The notes under the pieces: model-generated
The model's database searches: none
What the model saw: the letters and a program-made list of their open reading frames with translations, nothing else
What the model was told of the DNA's origin: nothing
Assembly (NCBI RefSeq): GCF_001039355.2
Contig: NW_019775842.1
Location: forward strand, 25,453 to 89,452
DNA: 64,000 nt
Reading direction: 5' to 3'
Origin: Lingula anatina
Taxonomy: Eukaryota; Brachiopoda; Lingulata; Lingulida; Lingulidae
Translations under genes and position numbers: made by a program
Shown: positions 1 to 11,282 of the stretch, in pieces
How positions within the stretch are numbered: the first letter of the stretch is position 1
How the letters are laid out: every line of letters begins with the position of its first letter

Positions 1-1285
1 GAGATTTCTCTAGATCCCAGCCTGTCTCCTAAAAGACTGAAAATAATGATAAACAAAAATTAACGGCCACTTAATAACTAGTGAAGTTAACTAAGTGGGT
101 TTAACATTGTTATATTGAATATTTATGTAGTCCTGCGTGAAAGGATCCATAAAAAATCCACTAAAATTTATAACTTTGTAAAATGTTAAATTGGGCTGTA
201 GTCTTATTACAATATTTTGTGTTTTTAGGCGGTAAACAAGTCTCGTTACCTTTACGCATGCGTCTTGAACGATCGTTCAATATTCTTCGAATGGAAAAAT
301 TCTTCCATGCACTTCATAAGTGGCAGTGATAATCAACTGAAGTATTATAAATGATTGAATAGGTTAAAAATAAAATGCAAATAGTATGCAAGGGCAATAT
401 AAAATGCCAAACTTTTTTCAGTGGAGACAACATAAAACGCACTTGAATGTAAAGAGGGTGAAAATTTTCATGAAATATTCATTTTAATGCACTATACATT
501 TCAAAAAAGAGCATTAATTCTTCGAGTAGTAATCTAGCTGAAATAAAAAAAGAGGATTATAATTTTTATACTGTAAGCAGTCTCATGCACCTGATTGTTG
601 TAGGACCTACTTATAACATGAAAATCTTCCACTGACACTTAAATTCCTGGCACAGGGCGCCACCGCTGTCCTACCAGTAATAGAGCTACTTGTTTCTAAG
701 CAACTATAAGCACACCAAACTTGACCTAACTCTTGAATTGAAAGTTGAATTTGTTTAATTACTGTTTTAATCCCACGATTACATGTAAAAATCCTGCTGT
801 GGTAATGATTTTTCGGCTGATAACGACCGACAGCCGATTTTAATGACTTGACATAATGCTCGGGCCCGTGTTAGTGCCCTTGGAAATTCTGTATTCAGGA
901 CTAAGTGTTGGCTTTTATTGGGAAATGACCACATCTAAATGAACAGGAGGCACGTTCTAGGATGTTAAATTATTCGTAACATTTACAACAAGTATCGATC
1001 TACCATTCTCTGCCAAACCTTAAGTAAGGATACACCGGACGGCAACGTGTGTTATGTTTTGAAGAGCTTTCTTAGTCAAAGATGAGTGTTTGTTGCTTCA
1101 TTCAAATTAATTACTGCGAGCATAAGTTACTTTCTAAACGAGTTCGCCAGTCGCAGTCTTACAGCTTTAAACGGAGATTACTTGCCAAACAGACGGTCTA
1201 CATTGGCAGGTACGTTTCAAATGAGTACTGTAAGGGAGGTGGCTATTAAAGCAGTTAAAAGAGTTTGGGGGCCATAGATATCAAC
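1..1285. other. 5' flanking DNA of the channel gene
   Basis: AT-rich sequence with no convincing coding exon. The open frame at 1086-1277 has no ATG start and no recognisable domain. An in-frame stop codon at 1256-1258 closes the channel reading frame upstream. The stretch presumably holds the promoter and 5' UTR of the channel gene, but no distinct core element could be assigned. Confidence 0.5.
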
Positions 1286-2893
1286 ATGGCTTTTGATGAA
1301 TTCAAAAGATATGAGGACGAGGAGAGCCCGTCCCGTCTGCTTCTACAGTTCGGTGAAGATACCACGGCTCACGGCGTTGGAAATGTGGTCCGTAAGAAGC
1401 AGCTCTTTCAGCGCTTGATATGGCTTGGATTGGTGATTGGTGCCATTTGCGCAACAACGTACCAACTGAGTGAGGTCTGCATTAAATTTTTTAACTATCC
1501 GTCCGAGGAAATGACGAGGACAACTTATGGCCGCACAGAAATGCCGTCTATAACTCTTTGTAACATTAATCCAATCTCACCATCTAAACAGGGTGACGCG
1601 CAGCAAAAGCAAAACACATACATTGGAGTTCTCACCATGTTGTCTTATTTGGAGAATGCCACAAAACTGAACAGGTCTGATGCTGCAAACAGTCATGTTT
1701 TTCGGCTACTTTCAGCGACTGGTTTGTACGAACATGACGAAAACGCCCCGGATGAGGTTGGTACTTCTTTTCAAGATTTTGTCATCGGTTGCACGTTCGA
1801 TATGCAGCCGTGCGGGATTAACCAGTTTTCAAAGTTTGTCGATGCACAGTATTACAATTGTTACACGTTTAATGGACTAAACGTGAACGATAGTTTGGTT
1901 TCTATGTCAACGGGGCCGAGAAATGGACTCTCGCTTATCCTGTATTTGGAGAGCGACAGTGACACTCAGATTGGATCCGGTATTTATGACAAGCTGTCGA
2001 ATACGGGCAATAGCGCGGGTGCGCGAGTGGTAATTCATCCCCCCAAAACATTTCCGAGCCCCACGGACATGGGGTTTGATGTATCCCCTGGGTTTTCAAC
2101 TTCAGTGAGCGTACGAGCTGAGAGAAAAGAACTGAAAGGTCTGCCTTACAGTAACTGCTCTGAAGATAGCTTAACAGCTGGAACAGCCTTTCGATACACT
2201 TCAGAGCACTGCATGAAAATTTGTCAGCAACAATTTGTTATCGAACGATGCGGCTGTATGGCACCAAACCTACCTAAAGTATCAGATGAAATACCAGACA
2301 ATATCACATACTGCGGCTACCTATACAGCGACGACTATGCAGCTTCACTTGATAATGTTGAGTGCGAAGACAGCGCCCTGAGAGAATTTGTATCCGACTC
2401 CAGAAACTCGGAAAAATGTGAATGTTATTCGCCATGCTCGGAGTTTTCATACCGCACAGCGCTGTCCCAATCATTTTGGCCGTTAGATTATTATGCCAAC
2501 AGCTTTCTGCTAACCTACGTGTTTAACCACCCTAACTACAGTCACCTTTTGGCGTACAAGAACTTTCAGCAGCTTGGATATTCCGACCTTGGCGGAGCCA
2601 TTCGCAGAAACTTTCTGCGGCTTAACGTATATTTTGAAGATTTAAGCGTGCAAGAAAACGTTGAAATAGCATCTTATGAGTTTCAAGATTTTTTCTCTGA
2701 TCTTGGAGGTACGTTTGGATTCTGGATTGGTGTCTCCATGCTTACTTTGTGTGAGCTTATTGAGCTATTGGTACGAGTGTTTTATTTTGGTGTTTCTTGG
2801 TGTTTTGTGAGAAAAAAGAAACGTTCTCCCGTGATTCATGTTAGTGAAGCACCGACAAGATACCCAAGCGTCTCAGTTATTGGGTTGAATTAA
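1286..2893 (+). CDS. DEG/ENaC-family sodium channel, intronless
   Basis: A 535-residue amiloride-sensitive-type (DEG/ENaC/ASIC/FaNaC) cation channel subunit; these form trimeric sodium channels in the plasma membrane. The first in-frame ATG after the stop at 1256-1258 is 1286 and has a good context (A at -3, G at +4). Visible landmarks: the N-terminal His-Gly gating motif at residues 29-30; TM1 at about 41-63; MPSITLCN just after TM1 (family FPxVTxCN); the cysteine-rich extracellular domain with NCYTFNG, GARVVIHPP, CMKICQQQF...CGC and CECYSPC; and before TM2 the block SDLGGTFGFWIGVS (residues 471-484), whose GVS matches the G-x-S selectivity filter. The cytosolic tail is short. Length is typical of the family, and the whole channel lies in one exon. 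The gating stimulus (acid, peptide or mechanical) cannot be told from sequence. Confidence 0.95.
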   Translation: MAFDEFKRYEDEESPSRLLLQFGEDTTAHGVGNVVRKKQLFQRLIWLGLVIGAICATTYQLSEVCIKFFNYPSEEMTRTTYGRTEMPSITLCNINPISPSKQGDAQQKQNTYIGVLTMLSYLENATKLNRSDAANSHVFRLLSATGLYEHDENAPDEVGTSFQDFVIGCTFDMQPCGINQFSKFVDAQYYNCYTFNGLNVNDSLVSMSTGPRNGLSLILYLESDSDTQIGSGIYDKLSNTGNSAGARVVIHPPKTFPSPTDMGFDVSPGFSTSVSVRAERKELKGLPYSNCSEDSLTAGTAFRYTSEHCMKICQQQFVIERCGCMAPNLPKVSDEIPDNITYCGYLYSDDYAASLDNVECEDSALREFVSDSRNSEKCECYSPCSEFSYRTALSQSFWPLDYYANSFLLTYVFNHPNYSHLLAYKNFQQLGYSDLGGAIRRNFLRLNVYFEDLSVQENVEIASYEFQDFFSDLGGTFGFWIGVSMLTLCELIELLVRVFYFGVSWCFVRKKKRSPVIHVSEAPTRYPSVSVIGLN

Positions 2894-4215
2894 TTTGTGA
2901 ACAGTTTTTTTTTTGTCTTGATATGTTGCATTTGTAAAGTATGTTTGGAATATTTGACTTGATACTTTTCGTGTCTGATTTTATGTTCAGCCCTAACTTT
3001 GACTGTGATATTGGGTCAGTTTGAGACGTTTGATGTTGGAATAACACCAACCAAAAATATCAGTCATTGTCTGTAAATACTCAAGATTCAATGCATTTAG
3101 GAAAAGAAGATACTAGAAAAATGTTTTACTTTTACAACAACAACAAAAAAGCACCACAAATTTCACAAAAAAGTTGCGCAAAATATTTGAGTTTTAAAAA
3201 AATATTTTTATATTTCGTATTGATAAGCTTCCACTATCAGTCGATGCAGTCTTTGGGTTTGTTTTTTCTGACGGAACGTTTTTTTTCAAGGAATTAAATT
3301 TCTGAATATATCGTATAAATTCACGCAAGACGGAGGCTACGTAGATGTTTTGAAATTTTTAATTATAAAATTGCAATTATCAATTTGCGATCAACATAGG
3401 AAATATTTCCATTTTTTGTTTGTTGTGAATATGAGACTGTTAATACATAATAATTTTGATTTTAAAATTTTAATATTACCTACAAAATGCGTGTCAATTT
3501 TTCCGTTAATTAGGTCTACCATTAGATTGATATACTCTTTTTGCGTAACCCAGCAATCAAGTAATTATCTTTTTAAAATTACTGTCATGGAATTATCCAT
3601 GTGCTCGTTCTATATCGGGTAGCCTGTGATTACGTGTTTGATATAAATTACATCTCAGTAGCTGTAGAATAACGTGTCAGTGTCAAGGTATCTTTGTCCT
3701 CTCTTGAATTATTCTGGTGAGTATTTGTGAGTAATTAGTTCAAGATAATTTTTTTTGTGTATTTAAAAACGTGTTTTTAACAGCTGATGTATGTAAGAAT
3801 GAAATAAAAGTGGACAAAGTTTCAACTTAAACTGATTAATATTAAATATGTTGAAGAATTGGCGAAGTGTTCGTGTGTAACTGAGTTTTTGTTCGTTGTT
3901 TTGACGCACGCAAGTCAGAAATATATTCAAAATCTTCTTACACCTCAAGCCAAGTTATTGGTTGGAAAAAAAACGTAAAAAAAAGAAGACAGAATCTAAG
4001 AAATGTTTTATCTCATGTTTTATCAGGCTCACTTTTACGATGCGTGCACTCATCCCACGATTACTTGTTAGACCAAGATTCATTTCTTCTACAAGTACAC
4101 GTTCAAACAAATTACAGATACCATATCGATGATAAAGATAACGTAACTGCGCGACCCGTGCGCGCTGCCACTTCGCCACACCTTGTTCGTGATATAGGTA
4201 TTAAGCGCGTATAAG
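2894..4215. other. 3' UTR and intergenic DNA
   Basis: Very AT-rich, with only short chance open frames on both strands. An AATAAA hexamer at about 3803-3808 could be the channel's polyadenylation signal, but it lies about 0.9 kb past the stop codon, so the link is weak. No other feature is visible. Confidence 0.4.
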
Positions 4216-4240
4216 TTATATATATATATATATATATATA
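4216..4240. repeat. (TA)n microsatellite
   Basis: About 12 uninterrupted TA units, roughly 50 bp upstream of the start codon of the small secreted-protein gene. Confidence 0.9.
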
Positions 4241-4290
4241 GGTGCAGCGAAGGTGAACAATCGGTCTTTGTTGAAAGAATTAACAACAAT

Positions 4291-5223
4291 ATGACTAGGT
4301 TTCTAGGAATTGTTGTCGTCGTTTCTGTTTTAACAATTTGTTTGGGACTGGAGTATCCATGGAATGGTCCGTGCAGAGCCGCTTACGATGGGCAAGTCAT
4401 CTTTTATATCATAGCTCAATTATAATGCTATATCATCAATATTATACTTTTTCAAATGACTCGTGCAGTTTTATTATTTTTATTTGCATCTTACCTGAAC
4501 TTGTGTTTTACAATGTAACAGTGCAAAACATTATTAAGTACATTAGGTAAATACAAATTAAAATGAGATTATTGTTATTACATTACACAGTCCTTACAAA
4601 GAGTCGGAGACTAAGGAATACACCGCTAAAGCTGACTGCACTGAGGGTCGCTTTGACTGGAACTACCCCGTAGGCACAACGGTGTTTCACATGCAAAGTT
4701 CAGTTTACAAGAATTTCCAGTTTTGTTTTGAAGATTTATACGGCTCACAGCTGGCTGGATACTGGAAAATTTACGATGTCACTGGCGGCCAGAACGTTCC
4801 AATTGCTAAACCCAAGGGAAGAGGTAATTTCTTTGCCACAAAGAGGCAATCAAAAAGCGCATATTGATTTAGGTTACTGCATTTTTATCGACAAATATAA
4901 ATTCAGTGGGTGAGGATCAAATTTGATGATAGGGTTAACATGTAAGCATGAATAAGACCGAAGATCTTAATATCTGTGTGTAAAAATCGTTTAAATTAAA
5001 AGTGGAAAATGCTGAATATTGAGTTCGTGCTACTTGGTTTTCAATCGTGTATTTTTCATACAACTTATCCTGACAAACATGTCCAGCTGTAATTATTTTG
5101 CAATGATTTTTAGGGGTCGTCATCTGCCGCCAGTCTAGAAATGGCAGAGTTGACCTTCGTCTGGAAGCGACAGATGATAAAACTTACGTCGCAGCGTTTG
5201 TTTACAAACTAGAGACCAACTGA
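4291..5223 (+). CDS. Small secreted protein, meteorin-like domain, 3 exons
   Basis: Predicted exons are 4291-4391, 4591-4823 and 5114-5223 (444 nt, 147 residues). The phases agree only if intron 1 uses a GC donor (GG|GCAAGT) with acceptor ACACAG; intron 2 is GT-AG. Residues 1-19 form a clear signal peptide, followed by a mature protein beginning LEYPWNGPC. Four mature cysteines (CRAAYDG, CTEGRF, CFEDLY, VICRQ) and the patterns C-x-EG-x-x-x-W-x-YP, G-x-x-x-L-x-x-EAT and F-x-Y-x-L near the C terminus resemble the N-terminal domain of the secreted factors meteorin and meteorin-like. The assignment rests on pattern memory, not a database search. An AATAAA at about 5309-5314, 86 bp past the stop, is a good polyadenylation signal. 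Role unknown; presumably an extracellular signal or matrix protein. Confidence 0.6.
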
Positions 5224-5308
5224 TGTTCCCCTTCCCACGGAGCTAAGCGCAAAGTCAGTGTATGGCATGGTGAAGACAATTTTGTGAATGCACCTTGTGA
5301 AAATTTGA

Positions 5309-5314
5309 AATAAA
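5309..5314 (+). terminator. Polyadenylation signal AATAAA
   Basis: Canonical hexamer 86 bp downstream of the stop codon of the small secreted-protein gene and in the same orientation. Confidence 0.6.
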
Positions 5315-5720
5315 CCAATGTACTTTAAAGTCTTCCTATAATTTTTTTATTCCTTTTTATAAAAGAAAAGTCCTACTTTGGCATTTCAAACATCTTGATG
5401 AAATTGATATTATTCCTATGAAATGAAGTCTATTTTTTAAATTTTGCACCTGAAGAAAGATGGTATTTATCTCAACTTTAATGCTTCGAAAAATGCTCGG
5501 CACAAGTCTTGAACCCAGGAACCTTTTTTTCACTTTGCTCACAATGGGCTGGGCTGGTAACAGATACCTCAGCTGCCTCTCAATGTAATGTCACCTCGAC
5601 CGCAATAAGAATAAAGTGACTTGCATCTCAACATCTTTCATTTCATGGAAGAACCTATCCATGAGCGTTATTTACTTAGATTTTACGAAATTGACCAGTA
5701 GAAGTTAAGTCTGAGAGTTT

Positions 5721-6646
5721 ATGGCTAAACGACAACATCGTTTTACAGTTGCTGCGGAAACGATAAATGTGCGCGCCTACGGTGTAACGACCAGGGTGTC
5801 CGTGTATCACACCAAGAAGACAGTATCGCCTTCTCCTTTGAGTGCGCCGTGCTGGTCGTACAAAGACAACCAGTGTCCTCAGAAAATAGTGGCAGAATGT
5901 CATTCAAACGCCCGTTTCAAGGTCCCTCGTGAACAAGATTATTGCAAGCCGGTTATTTTGCACGGAGACCAGTACTAAAACCACTGTTAACAGCAGGTCA
6001 TATACAGCGACGTCTGCAATGGGCTGGGGACCACGTGCGTTTGCGGCCAAACCCCTGGAATCACATTGTTTTCGGTGATGAGGCCAGATAGGGAGTTTTT
6101 AGGGTTGACGGTCGAATCCGTGTCCGCCGACGTGTACGAGAGGCATAAAACGATGATTGTGCACTGCCTAAGGTGCAAGCAGGGGGTGGTAACGTCTCTG
6201 TTTGGGCAGCATATCATGTCGGTGCCCAGAACCAGTTGGTTTTTCTAGGAGGCAACCTCAATTAGGGTTCCTACAGAGACATTCTACAGCAAACAATGCT
6301 TCGATTTGTAAGAGTCATCTTCAGGAACAACTTTGTGTACCATGATGACTGCACAACCCCACATCGCGCTCGCAGAATCACTGTTTTTCTTCGAAACCAA
6401 TGGGTTCAGCAACTGCCCTGGCCTGCAAACTCCCCAGATATGAACCCAATTGAAATTCTGTGGGCGGAAGTAACTCACAGAATTAATAGCTATGGTCATC
6501 GGCCGGTAAATAGTGATGAACTGCGACAGGCAAATATCACTGCGTGGAATGATATCCCCATCCAAACTCTAAAAAACGTGTCACAGGGTATGCCATGTAG
6601 GATGAGAGCGCTGCAAGCGGCTGCTGGAGCTCATACCCGCTATTGA
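5721..6646 (+). pseudogene. Tc1-like transposase remnant
   Basis: A decayed Tc1/mariner-superfamily transposase with several frameshifts and in-frame stops. Around 6061-6150 one frame reads FGDEAR, a stop, then a VDGRIRVRRR segment, matching the first catalytic Asp block (usually F-x-DE-x-x-F). The last segment, 6296-6646, is open for 116 residues with YHDDCTTPHRAR (usually xDNxxPH) and LPWPANSPDMNPIEILW, the classic Tc1 C-terminal Asp-Glu block. The N-terminal DNA-binding part at about 5721-5970 is too eroded to align by eye. No terminal inverted repeats were found. It cannot encode an active enzyme. Confidence 0.85.
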
Positions 6647-6649
6647 TGA

Positions 6650-9270
6650 CTTTTCATGATTTACTGTAATGAGTTCTTTAACTGTGTAACATATCACTGT
6701 CCGGAGGCTATAATTTTCTTTAATATCTTAGCTTAAAATTAATATCAAACTGTTGATATGGTTTTCTGGGGTGTTCTTTTCTTTTGAATGACATCTTATG
6801 TCACATTTGATATTATTGACCAAAATATCTCACAGTAGAAGACTGGATATTTTTATAACTCAATGACACTTTTTTATGAATCAACCCAAAAATTTTTTAA
6901 TCAGCACTCAAAAATAACAATGATAAAAAAAATTCCATATTAAGTAGTAACCCTGTAAATCCAAACCCGTCTCTATACGCTTTGATTGTCCATCTATACT
7001 CAGAAAACAATTAGGAAGACCTAAATCTATCAAACATTGGAGTTTTCTTTTCTGGTTATATCAGTATTTTAAAGATTTTTCATGGTTTCTCTATAATTTG
7101 CAATGGCAACGTTGCCATATTCATCAACCCAAAACTAATATATCGAAACGTTTTCTTCTGGATCATCATTTTTATCTCACTTTAATGCTCCCGACAGTAA
7201 TTCAATACCATATCCCACCATATTTAATCATTCATCAGTTATTATGAAATTTTATTTCGCAATGACATAGGCCTCGTGCGTCTTAACATCTTATCATGAA
7301 ATACATAATGTAATGTATTCTAGTATGAACGCGGCTTTGATTCCGAGCACAATCCTACCGTTACACTTGTCGCCTCATTGTGTCGTCTCTCCTATCACAA
7401 TTATTTTTACATCTACCACATTTTACTATGTAAAAGGACTAGTTTTCCTTAATTATGTTATCATGTAAATTAGAGACAATTGTATTTTAAAATTGCTGTA
7501 TTAAGAATATAAGAGACAATTACTGAAATAAATGTGTGCAAAATGTTACCACGTTTAAGCACATATTTAAGGAGCAAATCTAATAATAATTACCATGTCC
7601 TCACAATAAGTTGGCATGATCAGCTATAGATCTAAAGAAGTCTTTCCCCTAAAAATATTTCCATTATCCGCTTACAGACCTTAAACTCTTTAAAGATAAG
7701 AACACAGAATAATGTTTAAGTGCATTTCTGCTCTTGAAACCAGGTCAACTGTCCATGACATTTTGGTGAGAGATATGATTATGAAGTGACTTATATTAAG
7801 TACTCGATTTTGGACACATTGCCTCAGACGTGAACCCACCGCTGTCTAGATTTTATCATAGAAATAGAGTCTTCTATGATTTTATCTAATACGTTTTATT
7901 AAGAATCAACCGCCTACATACGATGTTGCGTCACTGCGAGAACATCAACCATGCTAGATCCTTGAAAACAAATAGCAGCAACTACATTATCTACATGTAT
8001 TCCATCTCGGATTTTCACACCAAATCAAATTTTCCACGTAATTTTCTTACAAATTTACTTATGAATCATTGCCTGACCATCCCAGCATTTGGAATAAATG
8101 TGTTATACCATTTAAAGTTACATAATTTATTTTTAAATATTTCACGTAACATTTCAAAGGAAAAATATCAACACCTGACACGTTTACAGGTCTGGATAGG
8201 GAAAGATTAACAGCTTTGCAGGAAATGTAGACGGTTTTAAAAGTGGACAGTATACCTCAAATAGATGAACCATGGAGTTTATATTACTACGCACTAGTTC
8301 ATCAAATACGTTTTGGGTTTTTATACGTTGGCCTATATTACTGAACTTGACTGAACTCGTCCTACTTGGAAAAAAAGGGGAGGCCGTTAAATCCTGTCCC
8401 CATGGTTTTTTATGACTACAGGATTTGAAAAACTGAATTATTTAATATGTGAGGAAAATTCAAATGGAAATTAGGTTGACAGCATATTACAAGTACAGAT
8501 GCTGACCTCGTTTTTAGTGTAGATGTGATTACGGTTATAACTTTGTTTGGCCAGGGTTATTATATCCACCAGCTGTAGTCTAACACACATTTGGTTTGAT
8601 AACACGATTCCTTCAGATAACATTATGTATTTCATAAACTTGCTTTGCTGGCAAAACTTCTGTCCTGGTATTGACTACATGAAAATCCTGTTTAGGCAGT
8701 AATGAAGCGCATTATGTGGCATTACATATTCCATGCAAGTCAGCTAGAAAATGAGTTAAAAAGATTAATTGGGGAATCCATTAAAAAATGCTGTATTTAT
8801 TTTACTAAGCACAAATTTATTAAAAATTGACATAATTACATAAATTCTAATACTTAACTACAAAATAATTTAACTCTTCTTTCATCTATAGAAGGTTCAC
8901 CATAAAGGTTTTGTTATGATATATCATTAGTGTTTTCAACCTCTAATCTGCACATGTTATGTATACATATATTCTGTCACAAAATGATAAAAACAACCAC
9001 ATGATTACTTTAACATAAGATGTGCTCAAACGGCAGCAGTTGCCTTCATAGATCACAATAATATGTCTGTAAAAAAAATCCATGCATCTTAATACTTGCT
9101 AAAAATCACTGGAGCATGCAGCATACATAAAAATACAAAATATAACCCAATAGGTACACGTGCATCAAATCAAGCACGGCTGCAAGAATGTGCCCCAGTA
9201 TACACTAAAATCCTACAATCTACTCAAGCCAATTGAGTATTTTGCTAGCTTATATTGTTCCCTCATATGG
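6650..9270. other. Gene-free AT-rich intergenic DNA
   Basis: No exon, RNA gene or transposon end is recognised. The open frames here are short and lack domain signals. A minus-strand AATAAA (TTTATT on the plus strand) at about 8797 could end the 3' UTR of the next gene, but this is weak. Confidence 0.4.
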
Positions 9271-9271
9271 C

Positions 9272-9761
9272 AGTCACAGCTACCCTCTACCAGGGCGACT
9301 GAGATTTTTTTACAGATATTCACAGATATGTCTCTAGATAGATAGATAGATGGTCATTTTGGTTCAAACTCACCCTGTTGAGAAATCCCATGTGGAAACA
9401 ATTATCTCTGCGCGCGCGCCAAAGGCTTTGTACTCGCTCTGCATGAGCTGAGCTTCACAACGATGTGATAACTGCTCGTTATGCAACCAGTCTAAGGCTT
9501 TTTTATCTGTCACAGAAGAGCAAGTGATTAAAGTCAGAGCAATTACTGTCTTGATTGCTGTCACGCAGACTTAGACTGGACCTGCTAAGTGGCAGTGCCT
9601 GAGCAGTTATGCAAACAATTACCAGCCATGTAATCAGCCTTGAGGTTTCTCAACAGGGTGAGTTTGAACCAAAATGACCATCTATCTATCTAGAGACATA
9701 CTGTATCTGTGAATATCTGTGAAAAATCTATAAGTCGCCCTGGTAGAGGGTAAGTCACAGC
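9272..9761. mobile_element. Mutator-like MITE with long inverted repeats and 9-bp TSD
   Basis: The element is 9281-9752 (472 bp). Its ends are perfect inverted copies for 20 bp (TACCCTCTACCAGGGCGACT), and the inverted similarity continues, with small gaps, for about 110 bp on each side (9281-9390 and 9645-9752), including a GATA-type repeat. It is flanked by direct repeats AGTCACAGC at 9272-9280 and 9753-9761. Long inverted repeats with a 9-bp target duplication are typical of Mutator-like elements. The interior has no transposase and contains a short CGCGCGCGC tract, so it is non-autonomous. It may lie in the 3' UTR of the minus-strand membrane-protein gene. Confidence 0.85.
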
Positions 9762-10551
9762 TATGTGTGTTGTCAAACCATACTTCAGGAAAGTGGAAGA
9801 CCATTCACACCTGTTCACACAGGTGATATTTTATCTATCAACAAACAATATAAAACATTATTCAATGTTAAATTTCATTCTTGTAAACACTGTTAAAAGC
9901 CCCACTACAGCAAATTTCACTGTAAACCCCTAATAAGGCTACTTGAAATATTAAACATAACATTCTGCAAGAATATTATTTTGGCAAGGAGATCCACATC
10001 ACCCGAAGTCTCAGAGTGCTGACTGCCTTGCTCCTCCACAAAGTCTTCGCCTCACAGCACTGTTACATTTCACAGACAGATCAGCAAAACCTGAAACTAG
10101 GGGTGACCAATCAAGTAAAAAAACTTTAAGACTTCAATCCAGTATAAGATACGCTTGACCTTAAGAAGGTAAATATGACACTGATATGATAACATGGTAC
10201 ACCTCGCAACATCTTTCAACTTCTCATTATTTCTCCTTCAATGAAGATGTACTGACCAGGGCTTAAGGGCCAATTCTGAAGTAGCACATTTTCACTGTGG
10301 TACATCCAAGGCAAGACATATCAGATTTTTAACAGCTAGTTAAGCAGCCTTGTGCAATAGCTATGTAGAACTTGTCTGTCCACACTGCTTATATGACTAG
10401 CTCCAGAATAATCTTATAATAATCTTTCACAGCTATTGCTCCTTTGTGCTATCAATCAATAAGATGGGGACTAATTCCTTGATTGCAATACATCTAAAAT
10501 GCTTTCAAGCTTGAGCTGTTTTGTTTTAGTTTTTCATCTATAATGATGCAC
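9762..10551 (-). other. Probable 3' UTR of the PPxY membrane-protein gene
   Basis: Non-coding sequence immediately downstream of the TAA at 10552-10554. No further exon was recognised. Whether this is UTR or intron depends on whether the TAA is read as a stop or as part of a splice donor. Confidence 0.35.
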
Positions 10552-11282
10552 TTACATAGACGTTGAATGAGAAGATTCCGGGGTGGACACAGGTGTGGTC
10601 AGTTGCTGGCTAGGACCAGGAGCCCCATCAGTCACTGCATCATCCAGCAAACTCTCCAAATGTTCAACTATTTTATATCCCCTGTTCAAAGTAGACTCCG
10701 TGGACTGCCCCTGGGGACCATAATCTGTGCTACTCCCTGTACTAGCCCCAGGCACCGGTACTGTAGCACTGTTCAAAGAGCTACCAATGGAAGCCTGGCT
10801 CTGTGCAATGTTAGCCCCGGGGCTGGGCTCCCTGCTTCTGCTGTTGCTCCCATCAGTTTGGGATATAACCTCTTCCTGACTAGGTGTACCCCGCCCATTG
10901 TCTTGCCCTGTTTCACTCACTATCTGAACTGTTACTGTATTTGCATTAACGGAATTACCGTTGGCATCCGGAGACATGGAGAGAGGAAGTCTTGGCCTTG
11001 TGGGCGACCCCAAAGTCCCAGCATGGGATCTGTATGTTGGTGGCCTGGAGGAGGGGTAATCCTCCCCTAGCTTAGGAAAAGTGATATGAAGTCCTGGCCG
11101 TATTGTGCTATTGTGAGATCTGTATGTTGGGGGCGGCGAGCTAGGAAGACTGCTATTGTCCCCATTGGCACATTGGGAAGATTGCTGCATTTGTGCTAGC
11201 ATCAACTGATGTTGGTATTCCTGCATAGAGGCATTATAAGATGGTGGTGGCCTTCTGTATCGAAATTCAGGATATATCAACC
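10552..11282 (-). CDS. Last exon of the PPxY membrane protein
   Basis: Acceptor TTTTCCAG precedes 11282. It encodes 242 residues of cytosolic tail: YRRPPPSYNASMQEY near the start, then SPPPTYRS and SRPPTYRS, then Ser/Thr-rich sequence ending STSM-stop. The final codons read TCTATGTAAGTG, so the TAA stop is also embedded in a consensus splice donor (GTAAGT). No continuing exon was found downstream, so I favour the stop. Confidence 0.8.

Noticed and set aside
1086-1277. Open frame of 63 codons upstream of the channel
   Set aside because: No ATG start, no domain, and it overlaps the channel's start region; treated as chance or UTR.
4392-4603. Alternative splice solutions for exon 1 of the secreted protein (donor at 4371 or 4396)
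   Set aside because: 4371 removes a cysteine and is a poor donor; 4396 gives an immediate stop with the main acceptor. The GC donor at 4392 fits the phase and consensus best.
9370-9564. 64-codon minus-strand frame
   Set aside because: Lies inside the Mutator-like MITE and has no similarity to a transposase.
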